Notes: generated by a model not told the origin, from the letters alone. A stretch of DNA of 64,000 nt from Hyphobacterium sp. SN044 (GCF_021864465.1 NZ_JAKKUV010000011.1:1-64000); one strand, 5' to 3'. Shown: positions 8,453-19,581, counted from the stretch's first letter. Numbers and translations are program-made.

Positions 8453-9841
8453 ATGAGTATCAATTCCGCCCTCTGGGCCGGTGCGTCGGGCCTGCTGGCC
8501 AATTCCAGCGCGCTCGCTGCAATTTCCGACAACATCGCGAACGTCAACACGGTGGGCTACAAGCGCGCCGCGACGACGTTCTCGCCGCTCTATGAAAGCC
8601 GGGGCGCAGCCTCGCGCTATGCCGCGGGCGGCGTGTCCTCGATCAATCGCCTCGAAATCTCGCGTGGCGGCCTTCTGACGCCGGGCAGTTCGGCGACCGA
8701 TCTGGCCATTTCCGGCGAAGGCTTCTTCGTGGTCCGGAACGCCTCGCAAACGACATCGACGACCGACCCGGTCTATTTCAGCCGCGCCGGCCGCTTCGAA
8801 GCGGACGCCAACGGCTTCCTGCGCAATGATGCCGGCCTGTTCCTCTATGGCTGGCCGGTCGGGGCAGACGGGTCGATCACCCGCAACCCGTCCGACCTCA
8901 ACTCGCTCGAGGCGATCAATCTCTCAGCGATTGGCGGTGCGGCGGAGCAGACGTCGAATGTCTCAGTGAATGCCAATCTGCAGGCCAGCCAGACGGTTTC
9001 GGCCGACGAGGCGACCTATACCGCCGGGACATCGGCCACGAACATGGCGTCCGGTGCCGTGACGCCGGACTTCCAGCGTTCGATCCAGGTCTATGACAGC
9101 CAGGGCGGTGCCCGCACCATCACGCTGTCGCTTCTGAAGAGTGCGACCGCCAATCAGTGGCATGCCGAACTGCATGTCGAACCGGCCAGCGATGTGACCA
9201 CGGGAGCGGGCCTGGTCGACGGCCAGATCGCGACCGGCATCGTCGCCTTCGATGCCAATGGCGATCTCGACCTGACCAACACCACCCTTCCGACGACGCT
9301 CGATTTCCTGGCCTCGGCCAATGCCGGGGCGCTTGGCGCGACGCAGTTCCAGTGGGCTTCGGGTGAAGGCATCGCCGCCCAGTCGATCAACCTCTTCCTC
9401 GGCTCGGCGACCCAGCCGGGCGGTCTGACGCAGTATGACAGTCCGTCCGTCCTGCTCTCGACGCAGGTCGACGGCGCGGTCTTCGGCGACTTTTCGGGCG
9501 TGGAAGTCGACGGCGAAGGCGTTGTCTTTGCCAAGTTCGACAATGGTATCGTCCGCCGGATCTACCAGATCCCGGTCGCGACCTTCGTGAACCCGAACGG
9601 CCTGGCCGCGGAATCGGGCGGCACGTATTCGATCACGCCGGACAGCGGCACGTTCACGCTGAACGCGCCGGGCAATGGCGGCTCGGGTGCGATCGCCTCC
9701 TCGACGCTGGAAAACTCCAATGTCGACCTCGCGACCGAGTTCACCTCGCTGATCACAACACAGCGCGCCTATTCCGCATCGTCGAAAATCATCACGACTG
9801 CTGACGAGATGATGGACGAAGCGATCCGCATGAAGCGGTAA
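8453..9841 (+). CDS. flgE: flagellar hook protein FlgE
   Basis: FlgE is the structural subunit of the hook. The 462-residue protein begins MSINSALWAGASGLLANSS and carries the rod/hook box SDNIANVNTVGYKRA. Residues 80-95 (SATDLAISGEGFFVV) are the usual FlgE/FlgG segment. It ends with the D0 helix VDLATEFTSLITTQRAYSASSKIIT. The frame is open back to 8324, but the conserved N-terminus and a GGGGAG ribosome-binding site place the start at ATG 8453. A terminator follows, so it closes the hook operon. Confidence 0.96.
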   Translation: MSINSALWAGASGLLANSSALAAISDNIANVNTVGYKRAATTFSPLYESRGAASRYAAGGVSSINRLEISRGGLLTPGSSATDLAISGEGFFVVRNASQTTSTTDPVYFSRAGRFEADANGFLRNDAGLFLYGWPVGADGSITRNPSDLNSLEAINLSAIGGAAEQTSNVSVNANLQASQTVSADEATYTAGTSATNMASGAVTPDFQRSIQVYDSQGGARTITLSLLKSATANQWHAELHVEPASDVTTGAGLVDGQIATGIVAFDANGDLDLTNTTLPTTLDFLASANAGALGATQFQWASGEGIAAQSINLFLGSATQPGGLTQYDSPSVLLSTQVDGAVFGDFSGVEVDGEGVVFAKFDNGIVRRIYQIPVATFVNPNGLAAESGGTYSITPDSGTFTLNAPGNGGSGAIASSTLENSNVDLATEFTSLITTQRAYSASSKIITTADEMMDEAIRMKR

Positions 9842-9868
9842 TTCCGCTGATTCCGCATTGAGTTGAGG

Positions 9869-9906
9869 GGACCTCCGGCACAATCACCGGGGGTCCTTTC
9901 ATTTTT
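9869..9906 (+). terminator. terminator after flgE
   Basis: The inverted repeat GGACCTCCGG / CCGGGGGTCC has an 8-base loop and is followed by a T-rich tail (TTTCATTTTT), the form of a rho-independent terminator. Confidence 0.85.
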
Positions 9907-9916
9907 AGCGATAGCG

Positions 9917-9931
9917 TTAATTGCAAATTTA
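9917..9931 (+). promoter_or_regulatory. CtrA-like box upstream of sciP
   Basis: TTAA-TTGCAAA-TTTA matches the CtrA consensus TTAA-N7-TTAA with one mismatch, about 100 bases before sciP. In Caulobacter sciP is itself CtrA-dependent, forming a delayed negative loop; the same wiring is plausible here. Confidence 0.5.
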
Positions 9932-10028
9932 CGACGGATTTCAGGGGTTTGTTAAAAGCCCTGCGTTAGGGTGCCCCCAACAACAAAAACACAAACCGTC
10001 AAAAACCAGGGTGTGTGGGGTTCGTATC

Positions 10029-10298
10029 ATGCAAACGCGTCTGCGCCGCGAAAACTTTGTCATTGGACCGGACGGCAGTCCCCTGACGCTGGCGGACCTG
10101 CCAGCGCCCTCCACGCAGCGCTGGGTCATCCGCCGCAAGGCCGAAGTTGTTGCCGCGGTGCGGGGCGGTCTCCTGTCGCTCGAGGATGCCTGCGAACGCT
10201 ACCGCCTCAGCGTCGAGGAATTCCTCGGCTGGCAACGCGCCATCGACCGGCATGGCCTGGCCGGGCTGCGCACGACGCGGGTTCAGCAATACCGCTAG
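10029..10298 (+). CDS. sciP: CtrA inhibitory protein SciP (DUF1153)
   Basis: SciP is a small helix-turn-helix protein that binds DNA and CtrA and blocks CtrA-dependent transcription after division. The 89-residue product is almost entirely the DUF1153 domain: FVIGPDGSPLTLADLPAP, RWVIRRKAEVVAAVRGGLLS (helix-turn-helix entry), then CERYRLSVEEFLGWQRAI and GLRTTRVQQYR. The frame is open upstream to 9921, but ATG 10029 fits the family N-terminus. It has its own upstream CtrA-like box and is bounded by terminators on both sides, so it is a single-gene unit between the hook and fliF operons. Confidence 0.93.
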   Translation: MQTRLRRENFVIGPDGSPLTLADLPAPSTQRWVIRRKAEVVAAVRGGLLSLEDACERYRLSVEEFLGWQRAIDRHGLAGLRTTRVQQYR

Positions 10299-10342
10299 TT
10301 TCCCGTCGCTGACTCTCTTCCCCTGAGATCACAGCGTCCACG

Positions 10343-10380
10343 GACGGCGGCCCGGGCCACCCCCCGGCCGCCGTCTTCAT
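10343..10380 (+). terminator. terminator after sciP
   Basis: A perfect 10-bp stem GACGGCGGCC / GGCCGCCGTC with a GC-rich loop is followed by TTCAT. The T-tract is weak, but the stem is strong and placed between sciP and the fliF promoter. Confidence 0.7.
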
Positions 10381-10410
10381 GTGCATTCACCTGAAATCGA
10401 TTTCCCGCAA

Positions 10411-10425
10411 TTAAACCCTCGTTTA
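10411..10425 (+). promoter_or_regulatory. CtrA-like box upstream of fliF
   Basis: TTAA-ACCCTCG-TTTA is a CtrA-type TTAA-N7-TTAA box with one mismatch, about 77 bases before fliF. The fliF operon is a class II, CtrA-activated operon in Caulobacter, so this is the likely activator site. Confidence 0.6.
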
Positions 10426-10501
10426 CGCGGCTGGTGGGAAAAATCTGCCCAGTGACCGGTTCGACGTGACCGGCGGGGACGGATTTCAGGGCGGATCGCG
10501 C

Positions 10502-12145
10502 GTGAACGGACTTCTCGATCAATTGAGATCAATCGGCCCCATGCGGCTGATCGCCATCTTCGGATTGGCGGCCGGACTGGCCATGGCGCTGGTCTTCTTC
10601 TCGACGAATCTTGGCGGCGGCAGCCAGTCGCTGCTCTATTCCAGCCTGTCCGCCTCCGACGCGGCGGCGGCGAGCGAGCGTCTCGATGAAGCCGGCATTC
10701 CATACGAATTCCGCAATGGCGGCAGCTCGATCTACGTTCCGCGCGACCAGGTCGACGAGGCCCGGGTCCGCGTTGCCAGCGGCGGCGCACTCGGCTTCGG
10801 CTCGGTCGGCTACGAGATCTTCGACAATTCCGACGCACTCGGCACGACCAGCTTCGTGCAGAATCTCAACGCCAAGCGCGCGCTTGAAGGCGAACTGGCC
10901 CGCACGATCCAGTCTCTGGAGGGCGTCGCCACGGCGCGCGTTCACCTTGTCCTGCCGGAACGCCGCCTGTTCGAACGCGAATCAACGCCGCCGAGCGCGG
11001 TCATCACGATCGAGGCCCGAGGCGAGCTGAATGACCGCCAGCTGTCCATCGTCCGGAATATCGTCGCGAGCGCCGTGCCCAATCTCGAGCCGGGCCAGGT
11101 GACGGTGGCCGACACAACCGGCCGGTACTTCGTCGGTCCCAATCCGGGCGATGAAACCGGAGCCGCAGTGATCGACGATCGCCGCGAACAGGTCGAAGAG
11201 CAATTGCGTCAGCGGATCCTCAATATCGTCGAAGGTGTGGTCGGCGCGGGCGGGGCGCGGGTGCAGGTCTCCGCCGACCTCGACCGCACTTCGATCACCG
11301 AAAGCCGAGAAATCTTCGATCCGGAAGGCCAGGTCATCCTGTCGCGTGACCGGACCGAGGAGGAATCGCTCGACACGGAAGGCAATGATGGCGCGGTGTC
11401 GGCCTCGGAAAACCTACCGGAAGAAGCGCAGGGCAATGGCAGCGAACCGCGTGTCGCTTCCACCCGGACCAATTCGCGCGACGTGGTGAATTACGAGAAT
11501 TCACGCACCACAAGGACCGAGGTCCGCGAAGCCGGCGCGATCGAGCGTCTGTCCGTCGCAGTCGCCGTCGACGGCGTCTGGGAGACCGGCGAAGACGGCA
11601 CGGTCACCTATCGCGAACGCACGCCGGAAGAGATGCAGCGCATCGAGGCATTGGTGCGCGGGGCGATGGGCTTCGTGAACAACGAGGTCCGTCAGGACTC
11701 GCTCGAGGTTACCAACGTCCAGTTCGCCCGCGCCGATCCTTCGCTCGGCACGCCTGCGACAGGCGGCTTCTCCTTTTCCAAGGACGACATGATGCGCGCG
11801 GCGGAGATCGCCGTGATGTTCATCACCGCCCTCCTCGTCATCTTCCTCGTCGCCCGCCCGCTGGCGAAAGGCGCGGGATCCGCGCCGCAGCTCGCCGTCG
11901 CAGGCGCCGGTGCAGGGGAAGCTGGCGCGGCGGTAGCCGGTCCCTTGCAACAAGGCGCGGTCGCCGGTCAGGCCGCGGCATCGGGCGGAAGCCTGCCTGC
12001 ACCCGAGGAATACGATTCCGGCATCGACATCGCGAAAATCGACGGCCAGGTGAAGAAGTCGTCCGTGAAGAAGGTCGCTGGCATCGTCGAACAGCACCCG
12101 GAAGAATCCATGTCCATCCTGCGCACCTGGATGCATGAGGGCTGA
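10502..12145 (+). CDS. fliF: flagellar M-ring protein FliF
   Basis: FliF forms the MS ring in the inner membrane and is the assembly base for rotor and export gate. It has an N-terminal membrane helix (about residues 14-36), the YscJ/FliF ring-building domain ([18 protein letters not shown], then [14 protein letters not shown]-type segment), the FliF C domain and a second membrane helix near residue 435. The FliG-binding tail ends [15 protein letters not shown] at 10502 gives the family-like start [10 protein letters not shown]; an in-frame GTG at 10466 would add 12 residues. fliG starts 2 bases after the stop, so translation is coupled. Confidence 0.95.
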   Translation: MNGLLDQLRSIGPMRLIAIFGLAAGLAMALVFFSTNLGGGSQSLLYSSLSASDAAAASERLDEAGIPYEFRNGGSSIYVPRDQVDEARVRVASGGALGFGSVGYEIFDNSDALGTTSFVQNLNAKRALEGELARTIQSLEGVATARVHLVLPERRLFERESTPPSAVITIEARGELNDRQLSIVRNIVASAVPNLEPGQVTVADTTGRYFVGPNPGDETGAAVIDDRREQVEEQLRQRILNIVEGVVGAGGARVQVSADLDRTSITESREIFDPEGQVILSRDRTEEESLDTEGNDGAVSASENLPEEAQGNGSEPRVASTRTNSRDVVNYENSRTTRTEVREAGAIERLSVAVAVDGVWETGEDGTVTYRERTPEEMQRIEALVRGAMGFVNNEVRQDSLEVTNVQFARADPSLGTPATGGFSFSKDDMMRAAEIAVMFITALLVIFLVARPLAKGAGSAPQLAVAGAGAGEAGAAVAGPLQQGAVAGQAAASGGSLPAPEEYDSGIDIAKIDGQVKKSSVKKVAGIVEQHPEESMSILRTWMHEG

Positions 12146-12147
12146 TC

Positions 12148-13176
12148 ATGGCACGCGAACCGAAACGCATGATCGAAGATCCCAACCGCCTCTCCGGCCC
12201 GGAGAAGGCTGCGGTGATCCTGCTCGCGCTCGGCGACGAGGAGCACAAGCTCTGGGAGATGATGGACGAGGAAGAGATCCGCGAGGTCTCCTCGGCCATG
12301 TCCAATCTCGGCAATGTCTCCTCGAAGGTCGTCGAGAAGCTGATCGTGGACTTCGCCGGGCAGATGTCGTCCGGCGGTTCGGTCATGGGCTCGTTCGAGG
12401 CGACCCAGCGCCTGCTCAACGGCTTCCTGCCCGAGGGCAAGGTCGAAACCATCATGGAAGAGCTGCGCGGTCCCGCCGGCCGGACCATGTGGGACAAGCT
12501 GGGCAATGTGAACGAAGTCGTTCTCGCCAACTACCTCAAGAATGAGTACCCGCAGACCGTCGCCGTGGTGCTGTCGAAGGTGAAGGGCGAGCACGCCGCG
12601 CGCGTGCTGGCCGCCCTGCCCGAGGACTTCGCGCTGGAAGTGGTGATGCGGATGCTCCGTATGGAGCCGGTCCAGCGGGAAATCCTCGACAAGATCGAGG
12701 AAACGCTGCGGACCGAATTCATGTCGAACCTGGCGCGGACCTCGAAGCGCGACAGCCACGAGATGATGGCCGACATCTTCAACAATTTCGACCGACAGAC
12801 CGAGAACCGCTTCCTGGCTTCGCTTGAAGAACGCAATCGCGATTCGGCGGAGAAGATCCGTGCCCTGATGTTTGTCTTCGAAGACCTGTCGAAGCTCGAC
12901 CCGGGCAGCATCCAGACGCTGTTGCGCGCGGTCGACAAGGACCAGCTGGCGCTGGCGCTGAAGGGGGCCTCGGATTCCCTGCGCGACCTGTTCTTCTCGA
13001 ACATGTCGGAACGCGCCGCGAAGATCATGAAGGACGACATGGCCGCGATGGGCCCGGTGCGCCTGCGCGATGTGGACCAGGCGCAGCAGGCCATGGTCGC
13101 GGCCGCCAAGGACCTCGCTGCCAAGGGCGAAATCATGATCGCCGACGGCGGCGGCGACGACGAACTCATCTACTAG
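12148..13176 (+). CDS. fliG: flagellar motor switch protein FliG
   Basis: FliG sits on the cytoplasmic face of the MS ring and takes torque from the stators. All three domains are visible in 342 residues: N-terminal FliF-binding ([20 protein letters not shown]), middle ([20 protein letters not shown], with EHPQ-like EYPQ) and C-terminal with charged torque helix ([19 protein letters not shown], then [20 protein letters not shown]). The start ATG is fixed by the two-base gap after fliF. It is part of the fliF-fliG-fliH-fliN-flbD-flhA operon. Confidence 0.96.
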   Translation: MAREPKRMIEDPNRLSGPEKAAVILLALGDEEHKLWEMMDEEEIREVSSAMSNLGNVSSKVVEKLIVDFAGQMSSGGSVMGSFEATQRLLNGFLPEGKVETIMEELRGPAGRTMWDKLGNVNEVVLANYLKNEYPQTVAVVLSKVKGEHAARVLAALPEDFALEVVMRMLRMEPVQREILDKIEETLRTEFMSNLARTSKRDSHEMMADIFNNFDRQTENRFLASLEERNRDSAEKIRALMFVFEDLSKLDPGSIQTLLRAVDKDQLALALKGASDSLRDLFFSNMSERAAKIMKDDMAAMGPVRLRDVDQAQQAMVAAAKDLAAKGEIMIADGGGDDELIY

Positions 13177-13190
13177 GGACGGAACGCACC

Positions 13191-13856
13191 ATGACGCAGA
13201 AATTCGCCTTCTCGACGGTCTTCTCCGAAAGCGGGGAAGTGCTGCGCGATGGCGATCGCGTGCGCCGAATCCTGACCGAGGAAGAAGTTGCCGAGGCCAA
13301 GAAGATTGCCTTCTCGGAAGGGGAATCGAGCCAGGTCGCGCGCGCCGCCCAGACCGAAGCCGATGCGATGCGGGCCATCGCCTCGCAGATGCAGCTGATC
13401 CTGACCCGTCTGCACGGCGAGAGCGAAACGCTGCGGGCCGACGCTGCCAAGCTGGCTATCGCGGCCTCGAGCAAGATCGCCGGCGCGGCGCTGGACAATT
13501 TCGCCGCAGATACGGTCGCCGCCCTGGCCGCCGAGGCCATGGGCGAGTTGCGCGGCGAACCGCGCCTGTCCGTTCATTGCGCGCCCGAGCTGGAAGCTCC
13601 GTTGTCGGACAAGCTGGCCGAGGTGGCGCAGCGGAGCGGGTTCGAAGGGGCCGTCACGGTGCGCGGCGAAGCCGGCCTGACCGGAGCGGACTGCCGCCTC
13701 GAATGGCGGCGCGGCAGCATTTCCCGGTCGCACGAGGAAATCGCCGAACGGCTCGACGCGCTCGTCATGAAGTGGCTTGAGCGCGGGCCGGAAGAATCCA
13801 CCGCCACGGACGATGTTTCGTCGTCTGACGGCGAAGCAGACACGCACGCTGCGTGA
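13191..13856 (+). CDS. fliH: flagellar export regulator FliH (FlbE-like)
   Basis: The position between fliG and fliN and the pattern of the 221-residue protein identify FliH, called FlbE in Caulobacter. It has a charged N-terminus (VLRDGDRVRRILTEEEVAEA), a long Ala/Glu-rich helix (about residues 35-95) and a C-terminal domain with the FliH-like segment GEAGLTGADCRLEWRRGS followed by an amphipathic helix. FliH dimers hold the FliI ATPase near the export gate; fliI is at 25232-26575. Sequence conservation of this family is low, so context carries much of the call. Confidence 0.85.
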   Translation: MTQKFAFSTVFSESGEVLRDGDRVRRILTEEEVAEAKKIAFSEGESSQVARAAQTEADAMRAIASQMQLILTRLHGESETLRADAAKLAIAASSKIAGAALDNFAADTVAALAAEAMGELRGEPRLSVHCAPELEAPLSDKLAEVAQRSGFEGAVTVRGEAGLTGADCRLEWRRGSISRSHEEIAERLDALVMKWLERGPEESTATDDVSSSDGEADTHAA

Positions 13857-13867
13857 GGAGAGACACG

Positions 13868-14242
13868 ATGGCCGACGACAAGGATCTCGATCTGCCGGAA
13901 TTCAGCGGTGACGCCTCCGAGCGGAACGCGCCCGTCCCGGCGCCGCAGACGGCCAGTCTGGCCGAAACGCTGGCCGATGACGACGAGAAGACCGCAGTCG
14001 ATCTGGAACCGGTCTTCGATGTCCCGGTCAACGTCTCGGCCGTGCTCGGCAAGGTTCAACTCGATGTGCATTCGCTTCTGAAGCTCAAGGCCGGTTCGGT
14101 CGTCGAGCTCGACCGGAAGGTGGGCGAAGCGATCGACATCTACGTCAACAACCGTCTGGTCGCGCGCGGCGAAGTCGTCGTCGTGGACGAACGTCTCGGG
14201 GTGACCATGACGGAAATCATCAAGGACGGAGACAGCAACTGA
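13868..14242 (+). CDS. fliN: flagellar motor switch protein FliN
   Basis: FliN builds the lower C-ring and binds FliH. The 124-residue protein has a disordered acidic N-terminus (residues 1-50) and the SpoA domain at about 52-122 (DVPVNVSAVLGKVQLDVHSL, then VVELDRKVGEAIDIYVNNRL and ARGEVVVVDERLGVTMTEI). ATG 13868 is preceded by GAGGAGAG. An alternative in-frame GTG lies upstream at 13853 but overlaps the end of fliH. It is 11 bases from fliH. Confidence 0.95.
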   Translation: MADDKDLDLPEFSGDASERNAPVPAPQTASLAETLADDDEKTAVDLEPVFDVPVNVSAVLGKVQLDVHSLLKLKAGSVVELDRKVGEAIDIYVNNRLVARGEVVVVDERLGVTMTEIIKDGDSN

Positions 14243-14280
14243 TGACCGTCTCCATCCGTACACAGAAGGAGGGTTGAGCC

Positions 14281-15648
<1,368 letters not shown>

Positions 15649-15656
15649 GAAACTGA

Positions 15657-17768
15657 ATGGCCGATACGACCTCCTCCAGCCCGGTTTCGGGCCAGGGTTT
15701 CGACCTGCGCGCCTTCGTGATGAAGGGCATGCGCGGGGATGTCGCGCTTGCGATCGGCATCATGGGCATCCTCGTGATGCTCATTCTGCCGATGCCGCGA
15801 GTCCTGCTAGACATGGCGCTCGCGATCTCGATCTCGCTGTCCGTCCTAGTGCTGATGACCGCGCTTTTCATCAAGAAACCGCTGGAATTCAGCGCGTTTC
15901 CGGCGGTCCTGCTGATCACGACGCTCTTGCGCCTGGGGCTGAACATCGCTTCGACCCGCCTGATCCTGTCGAACGGCGCCGAGGGCACGGACGCGGCAGG
16001 TGAGATCATCGAGGCGTTTGGCGCCTTCGTGATGCAGGGCAATGTCGTCATCGGCATCATCGTTTTCGTTATCCTCGTCATCGTGAACTTCGTCGTCATC
16101 ACGAAGGGGTCGGGCCGGATCGCGGAAGTCGCCGCCCGCTTCACCCTCGACGCGATGCCCGGCAAGCAGATGGCGATCGACGCCGATCTGTCCGCCGGAC
16201 TGATCACCGAGGAAGAGGCGCGCGAGCGGCGCAAGTCGCTGGAAGGCGAATCCAACTTCTTCGGCGCGATGGACGGTGCCTCGAAATTCGTTCGCGGCGA
16301 CGCGGTGGCCGGCATCCTGATCACCGCGATCAACCTGATCGCCGGGATGATCGTCGGCATCGCCCAGTCGGGCATGACGTTCGCCGACGCGGCCAGCACC
16401 TATTCGACGCTGACGATCGGCGACGGTCTCGTCTCCCAGATCCCGGCTCTGATCGTGTCGGTCGCGGCGGGCCTGCTTGTCTCCAAGGCGGGCGTCGAGG
16501 GCGAGGCCGACAAGGCGCTCGCCAAGCAACTCGGTGCCAATCCGCAGGTGCTTGGCATGGTCGCGGGTTGCGCCCTGATCATCGGCCTCCTGCCCGGCAT
16601 GCCGCTCATCCCCTTCACCTTCATGGCCGCAGGCGCAGGCGGGCTCGCCTGGACCGCCTGGCGGGCGCAGAAGGAAACCGCCAAGAAAGCCGAGGTCGCC
16701 GCCGAACGCGAGGCGATGAAGACCGAGCCGGAAGAGGCACCGATCGGCGAGACGCTGGCGATCGACGAGCTGAAGATCGAGCTGGGTTATGCCCTGCTGC
16801 CGCTGATCAACGACGTCGAAGGCCGCCGCCTGACCGACCAGATCCGCGCCCTGCGCCGGACGCTGGCGCAGGACACCGGCTTCGTCATGCCGTCGGTGCG
16901 CATCGTCGACAACATGCGCCTTGGGTCGAACGAGTACGTGCTGCGCGTGAAGGAGATGGAGGCCGGACGCGGCGAGGTGCGTCTGAAGCAGCTGCTCGTC
17001 ATGGATCCGCAAGGCATGCAGATCGACCTGCCCGGCGATCACGTGAAGGAACCGGCCTTCGGCCTGCCCGCGACCTGGATCGACGAGACTCTCCGCGAGG
17101 AAGCGGCCTTCCGCGGCTATACGGTCGTGGACCCCGCCGCGGTGCTGGTCACCCATATGACCGAAGCGCTGCGCGACCACATGCCGGACCTCCTCTCCTA
17201 TGCCGAGATGGAAAAGCTGATCGAAGGTCTGGGCAAGGAACACCGCAAGCTGGTCGACGACATTACGCCGTCGCAGATTTCCCGCGCCGGCATCCAGCGC
17301 ATCCTGCAGAACCTCCTGAAGGAGCGCGTCTCGATCCGCGATCTGCCGTCCATCCTCGAAGGCATCGCGGAGGCCAGCTCGCACACGCAGAATCTCGACG
17401 CGATCACCGAGCATGTCCGCGGCCGCCTTGCGCGTCAGATCTGCCATGCCAATCGCGGGCCGGACGGTCTTCTCCCGGTTCTGGCGCTGTCGCCGCAATG
17501 GGAACAGGCCTTCGCCGAGGCGATGGTCGGCGACGGGGACCGGCGACAGCTCGCCCTCGCCCCGTCGAAGCTGCATGAATTCGTCGGCTCGGTGCGCGAC
17601 TCCTTCGAGCGTGCCGCCGAACAGGGACAGACCCCGGCGCTGCTGACCAGCCCGACGGCACGCCCCTATGTGCGTTCGCTGGTCGAGCGCTTCCGCCCGC
17701 AGACCGTGGTGATGAGCCAGAACGAGATCCACCCGACCGCGCGGCTGAAGACGATGGGGCATGTGTAA
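15657..17768 (+). CDS. flhA: flagellar export gate protein FlhA
   Basis: FlhA is the large export-gate subunit; its cytoplasmic domain forms the nonameric ring that docks substrates and chaperones. The 703-residue protein has a hydrophobic N-terminal half with about eight helices (residues 25-330), the FHIPEP-type loop (RFTLDAMPGKQMAIDADLSA, residues about 161-180), and a soluble C-terminal half (about 355-703) containing DNMRLGSNEYVLRVKEMEAG. ATG 15657 lies 8 bases after flbD ends. Length matches the family. Confidence 0.97.
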   Translation: MADTTSSSPVSGQGFDLRAFVMKGMRGDVALAIGIMGILVMLILPMPRVLLDMALAISISLSVLVLMTALFIKKPLEFSAFPAVLLITTLLRLGLNIASTRLILSNGAEGTDAAGEIIEAFGAFVMQGNVVIGIIVFVILVIVNFVVITKGSGRIAEVAARFTLDAMPGKQMAIDADLSAGLITEEEARERRKSLEGESNFFGAMDGASKFVRGDAVAGILITAINLIAGMIVGIAQSGMTFADAASTYSTLTIGDGLVSQIPALIVSVAAGLLVSKAGVEGEADKALAKQLGANPQVLGMVAGCALIIGLLPGMPLIPFTFMAAGAGGLAWTAWRAQKETAKKAEVAAEREAMKTEPEEAPIGETLAIDELKIELGYALLPLINDVEGRRLTDQIRALRRTLAQDTGFVMPSVRIVDNMRLGSNEYVLRVKEMEAGRGEVRLKQLLVMDPQGMQIDLPGDHVKEPAFGLPATWIDETLREEAAFRGYTVVDPAAVLVTHMTEALRDHMPDLLSYAEMEKLIEGLGKEHRKLVDDITPSQISRAGIQRILQNLLKERVSIRDLPSILEGIAEASSHTQNLDAITEHVRGRLARQICHANRGPDGLLPVLALSPQWEQAFAEAMVGDGDRRQLALAPSKLHEFVGSVRDSFERAAEQGQTPALLTSPTARPYVRSLVERFRPQTVVMSQNEIHPTARLKTMGHV

Positions 17769-17771
17769 AAG

Positions 17772-18767
17772 ATGCGGCTGATGACCTTCTCCGGACCGTC
17801 GCTGACCGACGTGATGGCACAGGTGCGCCGGGATCTGGGCCCTGACGCCGTGATCATCTCGACCGGCAACCGGGCGGGTGGCGGGATCGAGGTCCGCGCC
17901 GCCGCCGAGGGGCCGCGCTTCGGCGAGGTAAAGGACGCCCCGCGCCTGCGTGCCAGCCGCGAGAGCGAGACCCAGCGCCGCGCCCGCCCCTCACCTGAAG
18001 ACGACAATCACCTCGCGGAAATCCTCGCCTTCCACGGCGTGCCGCAGCGCGCCGCCGATGCGCTGGCCAAGGCCGCGCGGCAATTCGAGGACCGGGGCGA
18101 TACCGCCGCCCTCGCCGCGGCGCTGGAGGCGCGCTACCGCTTTCGTCCCTGCCCGCCTGTCGCCGAACGCCCGCTCCTGATCGCGGGTGCGCCGGGCGCG
18201 GGCAAGACCTCCGTCCTGGCCAAGCTGGCCGCGCGCGCCGTGGCCGAGGGCGCGCAACCCATTCTCGTCTCCGCCGATCCGGAACGCGCCGGGGCCGAAG
18301 CCCGGCTGCAGGAACTCGCCGGAAAGCTGCGCCTCGAATTCGCCTCCTGTGACGATCCCCGAGAGCTGGCCCAGCTGGCCAATGACGCCGAAGCGCCGCT
18401 CCTGATCGACGCGCCGGCGTCCAACCCGTTCGATGTCGACGATCTCGACATGCTGCACGCCTTCGCCGCACCGTCGGACGCGGAAATCGTGGCCGTCGTC
18501 GATGCCGGGCAATCGGCCGAAGATGCCGGAGACGCTGCCGCGATGTTCGCCGCCATCGGCGCGAACCGGGTGGTCCTGACCAAGCTCGATTGCGCGCGGC
18601 GGCTCGGGGCCGTTGTCGCTGCGGGTGAGGCCGGGCTCGCCTACGCCCAGATTTCCGCCAGCCCCTATATTGGCTCCGGCCTCGCGCCGGCGACGCCGCT
18701 GAGGCTGGCGCGCACCCTGCTCGACGAACGCGACCTGCCCGCGAATGCGGAAGAGGGAGAGGCCTGA
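17772..18767 (+). CDS. flhF: FlhF-like flagellar SRP-type GTPase, divergent
   Basis: FlhF places flagella at the cell pole in many polar-flagellated bacteria. The N-terminus MRLMTFSGPSLTDVMAQVRR with RDLGPDAVIISTGN is the FlhF B-domain pattern, followed by the SRP-type NG core. G1 is intact (GAPGAGKTSVLAKLAARA) and G4 is TKLD at about 272. G2 is altered (DPERAGAEARLQELA) and the G3 DxxG motif is replaced by IDAPASNPFD, so GTP hydrolysis may be weak or lost. The 331-residue length is short for the family. It starts 3 bases after flhA ends and overlaps flhG by one base. Confidence 0.85.
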   Translation: MRLMTFSGPSLTDVMAQVRRDLGPDAVIISTGNRAGGGIEVRAAAEGPRFGEVKDAPRLRASRESETQRRARPSPEDDNHLAEILAFHGVPQRAADALAKAARQFEDRGDTAALAAALEARYRFRPCPPVAERPLLIAGAPGAGKTSVLAKLAARAVAEGAQPILVSADPERAGAEARLQELAGKLRLEFASCDDPRELAQLANDAEAPLLIDAPASNPFDVDDLDMLHAFAAPSDAEIVAVVDAGQSAEDAGDAAAMFAAIGANRVVLTKLDCARRLGAVVAAGEAGLAYAQISASPYIGSGLAPATPLRLARTLLDERDLPANAEEGEA

Positions 18768-19570
18768 TGAAGATTCCGGTCAAGACGTCTTCCACCGGAC
18801 CGGCGGGGCGCATGCTCGCGATCGCGTCCGGCAAGGGCGGGGTCGGCAAGACCGCGCTCGCCTCCGCGCTCGCCGGGGCGTTCTCGCTCAAGGGCGAGCA
18901 GACGCTCCTGATCGACGGCGATCTCGGCATGGCGAATATCGACGTTCAGCTGGGCCTGCAGCCCGATGCCGATCTGGCCGCGGTGCTGGCCGGGGAAGTC
19001 CTGCTGGAAGACGCGGTTCAACGCGTGATGGGCGGTGCCATCCGCGCGGGCGGGTTCGACGTGATTTCCGGCCGCTCCGGGTCCGGCGCGCTGGCCGACC
19101 TCAAGGTCGAAGCCGTCGGAAGGCTGGCGGCCGGGATTGCCGCGCTGTCGCTCTATTACGACCGGGCGATTCTCGACCTGGCCGCAGGAGCGGATCATTC
19201 CACGCTGCGTCTCGCCATGGCGGCGGACGACGTGATCATCGTGATCAATGACGAGCCGACCTCGCTGACCGACGCCTATGCCTTCGTGAAGACGCTGCGC
19301 CGCCGCGATGACAGCGCCGCGCCGCTGGTCGTGGTCAACAATGCGCCGTCGAAAGAGGCCGCGCTGTCGGCCTATGGCGCCTTCCGCAAGACGTGCGAGA
19401 GCTTCCTCGGGTTCACGCCGCAACTGGCCGGTACGATCGCGCATGACATGGCGATCCCGGACGCGATCCGGGCGCAGATGCCGCTCGTCCAGCGCCACCC
19501 GAATTGCGAGGCCTTCCGCGACGTCGAAAAGCTCGTCGGGCATCTCGCGCAGGGCCGCGAAGCAGCCTAA
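18767..19570 (+). CDS. flhG: MinD/FlhG-like ATPase (flagellar number regulator)
   Basis: The 267-residue ParA/MinD-family ATPase has the deviant Walker A ASGKGGVGKTA (residues about 17-27) and the switch segment LIDGDLGMANIDVQLG. Next to flhF this is FlhG (FleN/YlxH), which limits flagellar number. The DQAxxLR helix that stimulates FlhF in other bacteria is not visible: the N-terminus is only MKIPVKTSSTGPAGR. Activation of FlhF may therefore differ or be absent here. Its start codon overlaps the flhF stop (TGATG), so the two are translationally coupled. Confidence 0.85.
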   Translation: MKIPVKTSSTGPAGRMLAIASGKGGVGKTALASALAGAFSLKGEQTLLIDGDLGMANIDVQLGLQPDADLAAVLAGEVLLEDAVQRVMGGAIRAGGFDVISGRSGSGALADLKVEAVGRLAAGIAALSLYYDRAILDLAAGADHSTLRLAMAADDVIIVINDEPTSLTDAYAFVKTLRRRDDSAAPLVVVNNAPSKEAALSAYGAFRKTCESFLGFTPQLAGTIAHDMAIPDAIRAQMPLVQRHPNCEAFRDVEKLVGHLAQGREAA

Positions 19571-19581
19571 ACTCTGGTTCC

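Noticed and set aside
15846-17762. A 638-residue open frame on the minus strand
   Set aside because: It is the shadow of flhA, with no family pattern and unusual His/Arg/Gln composition.
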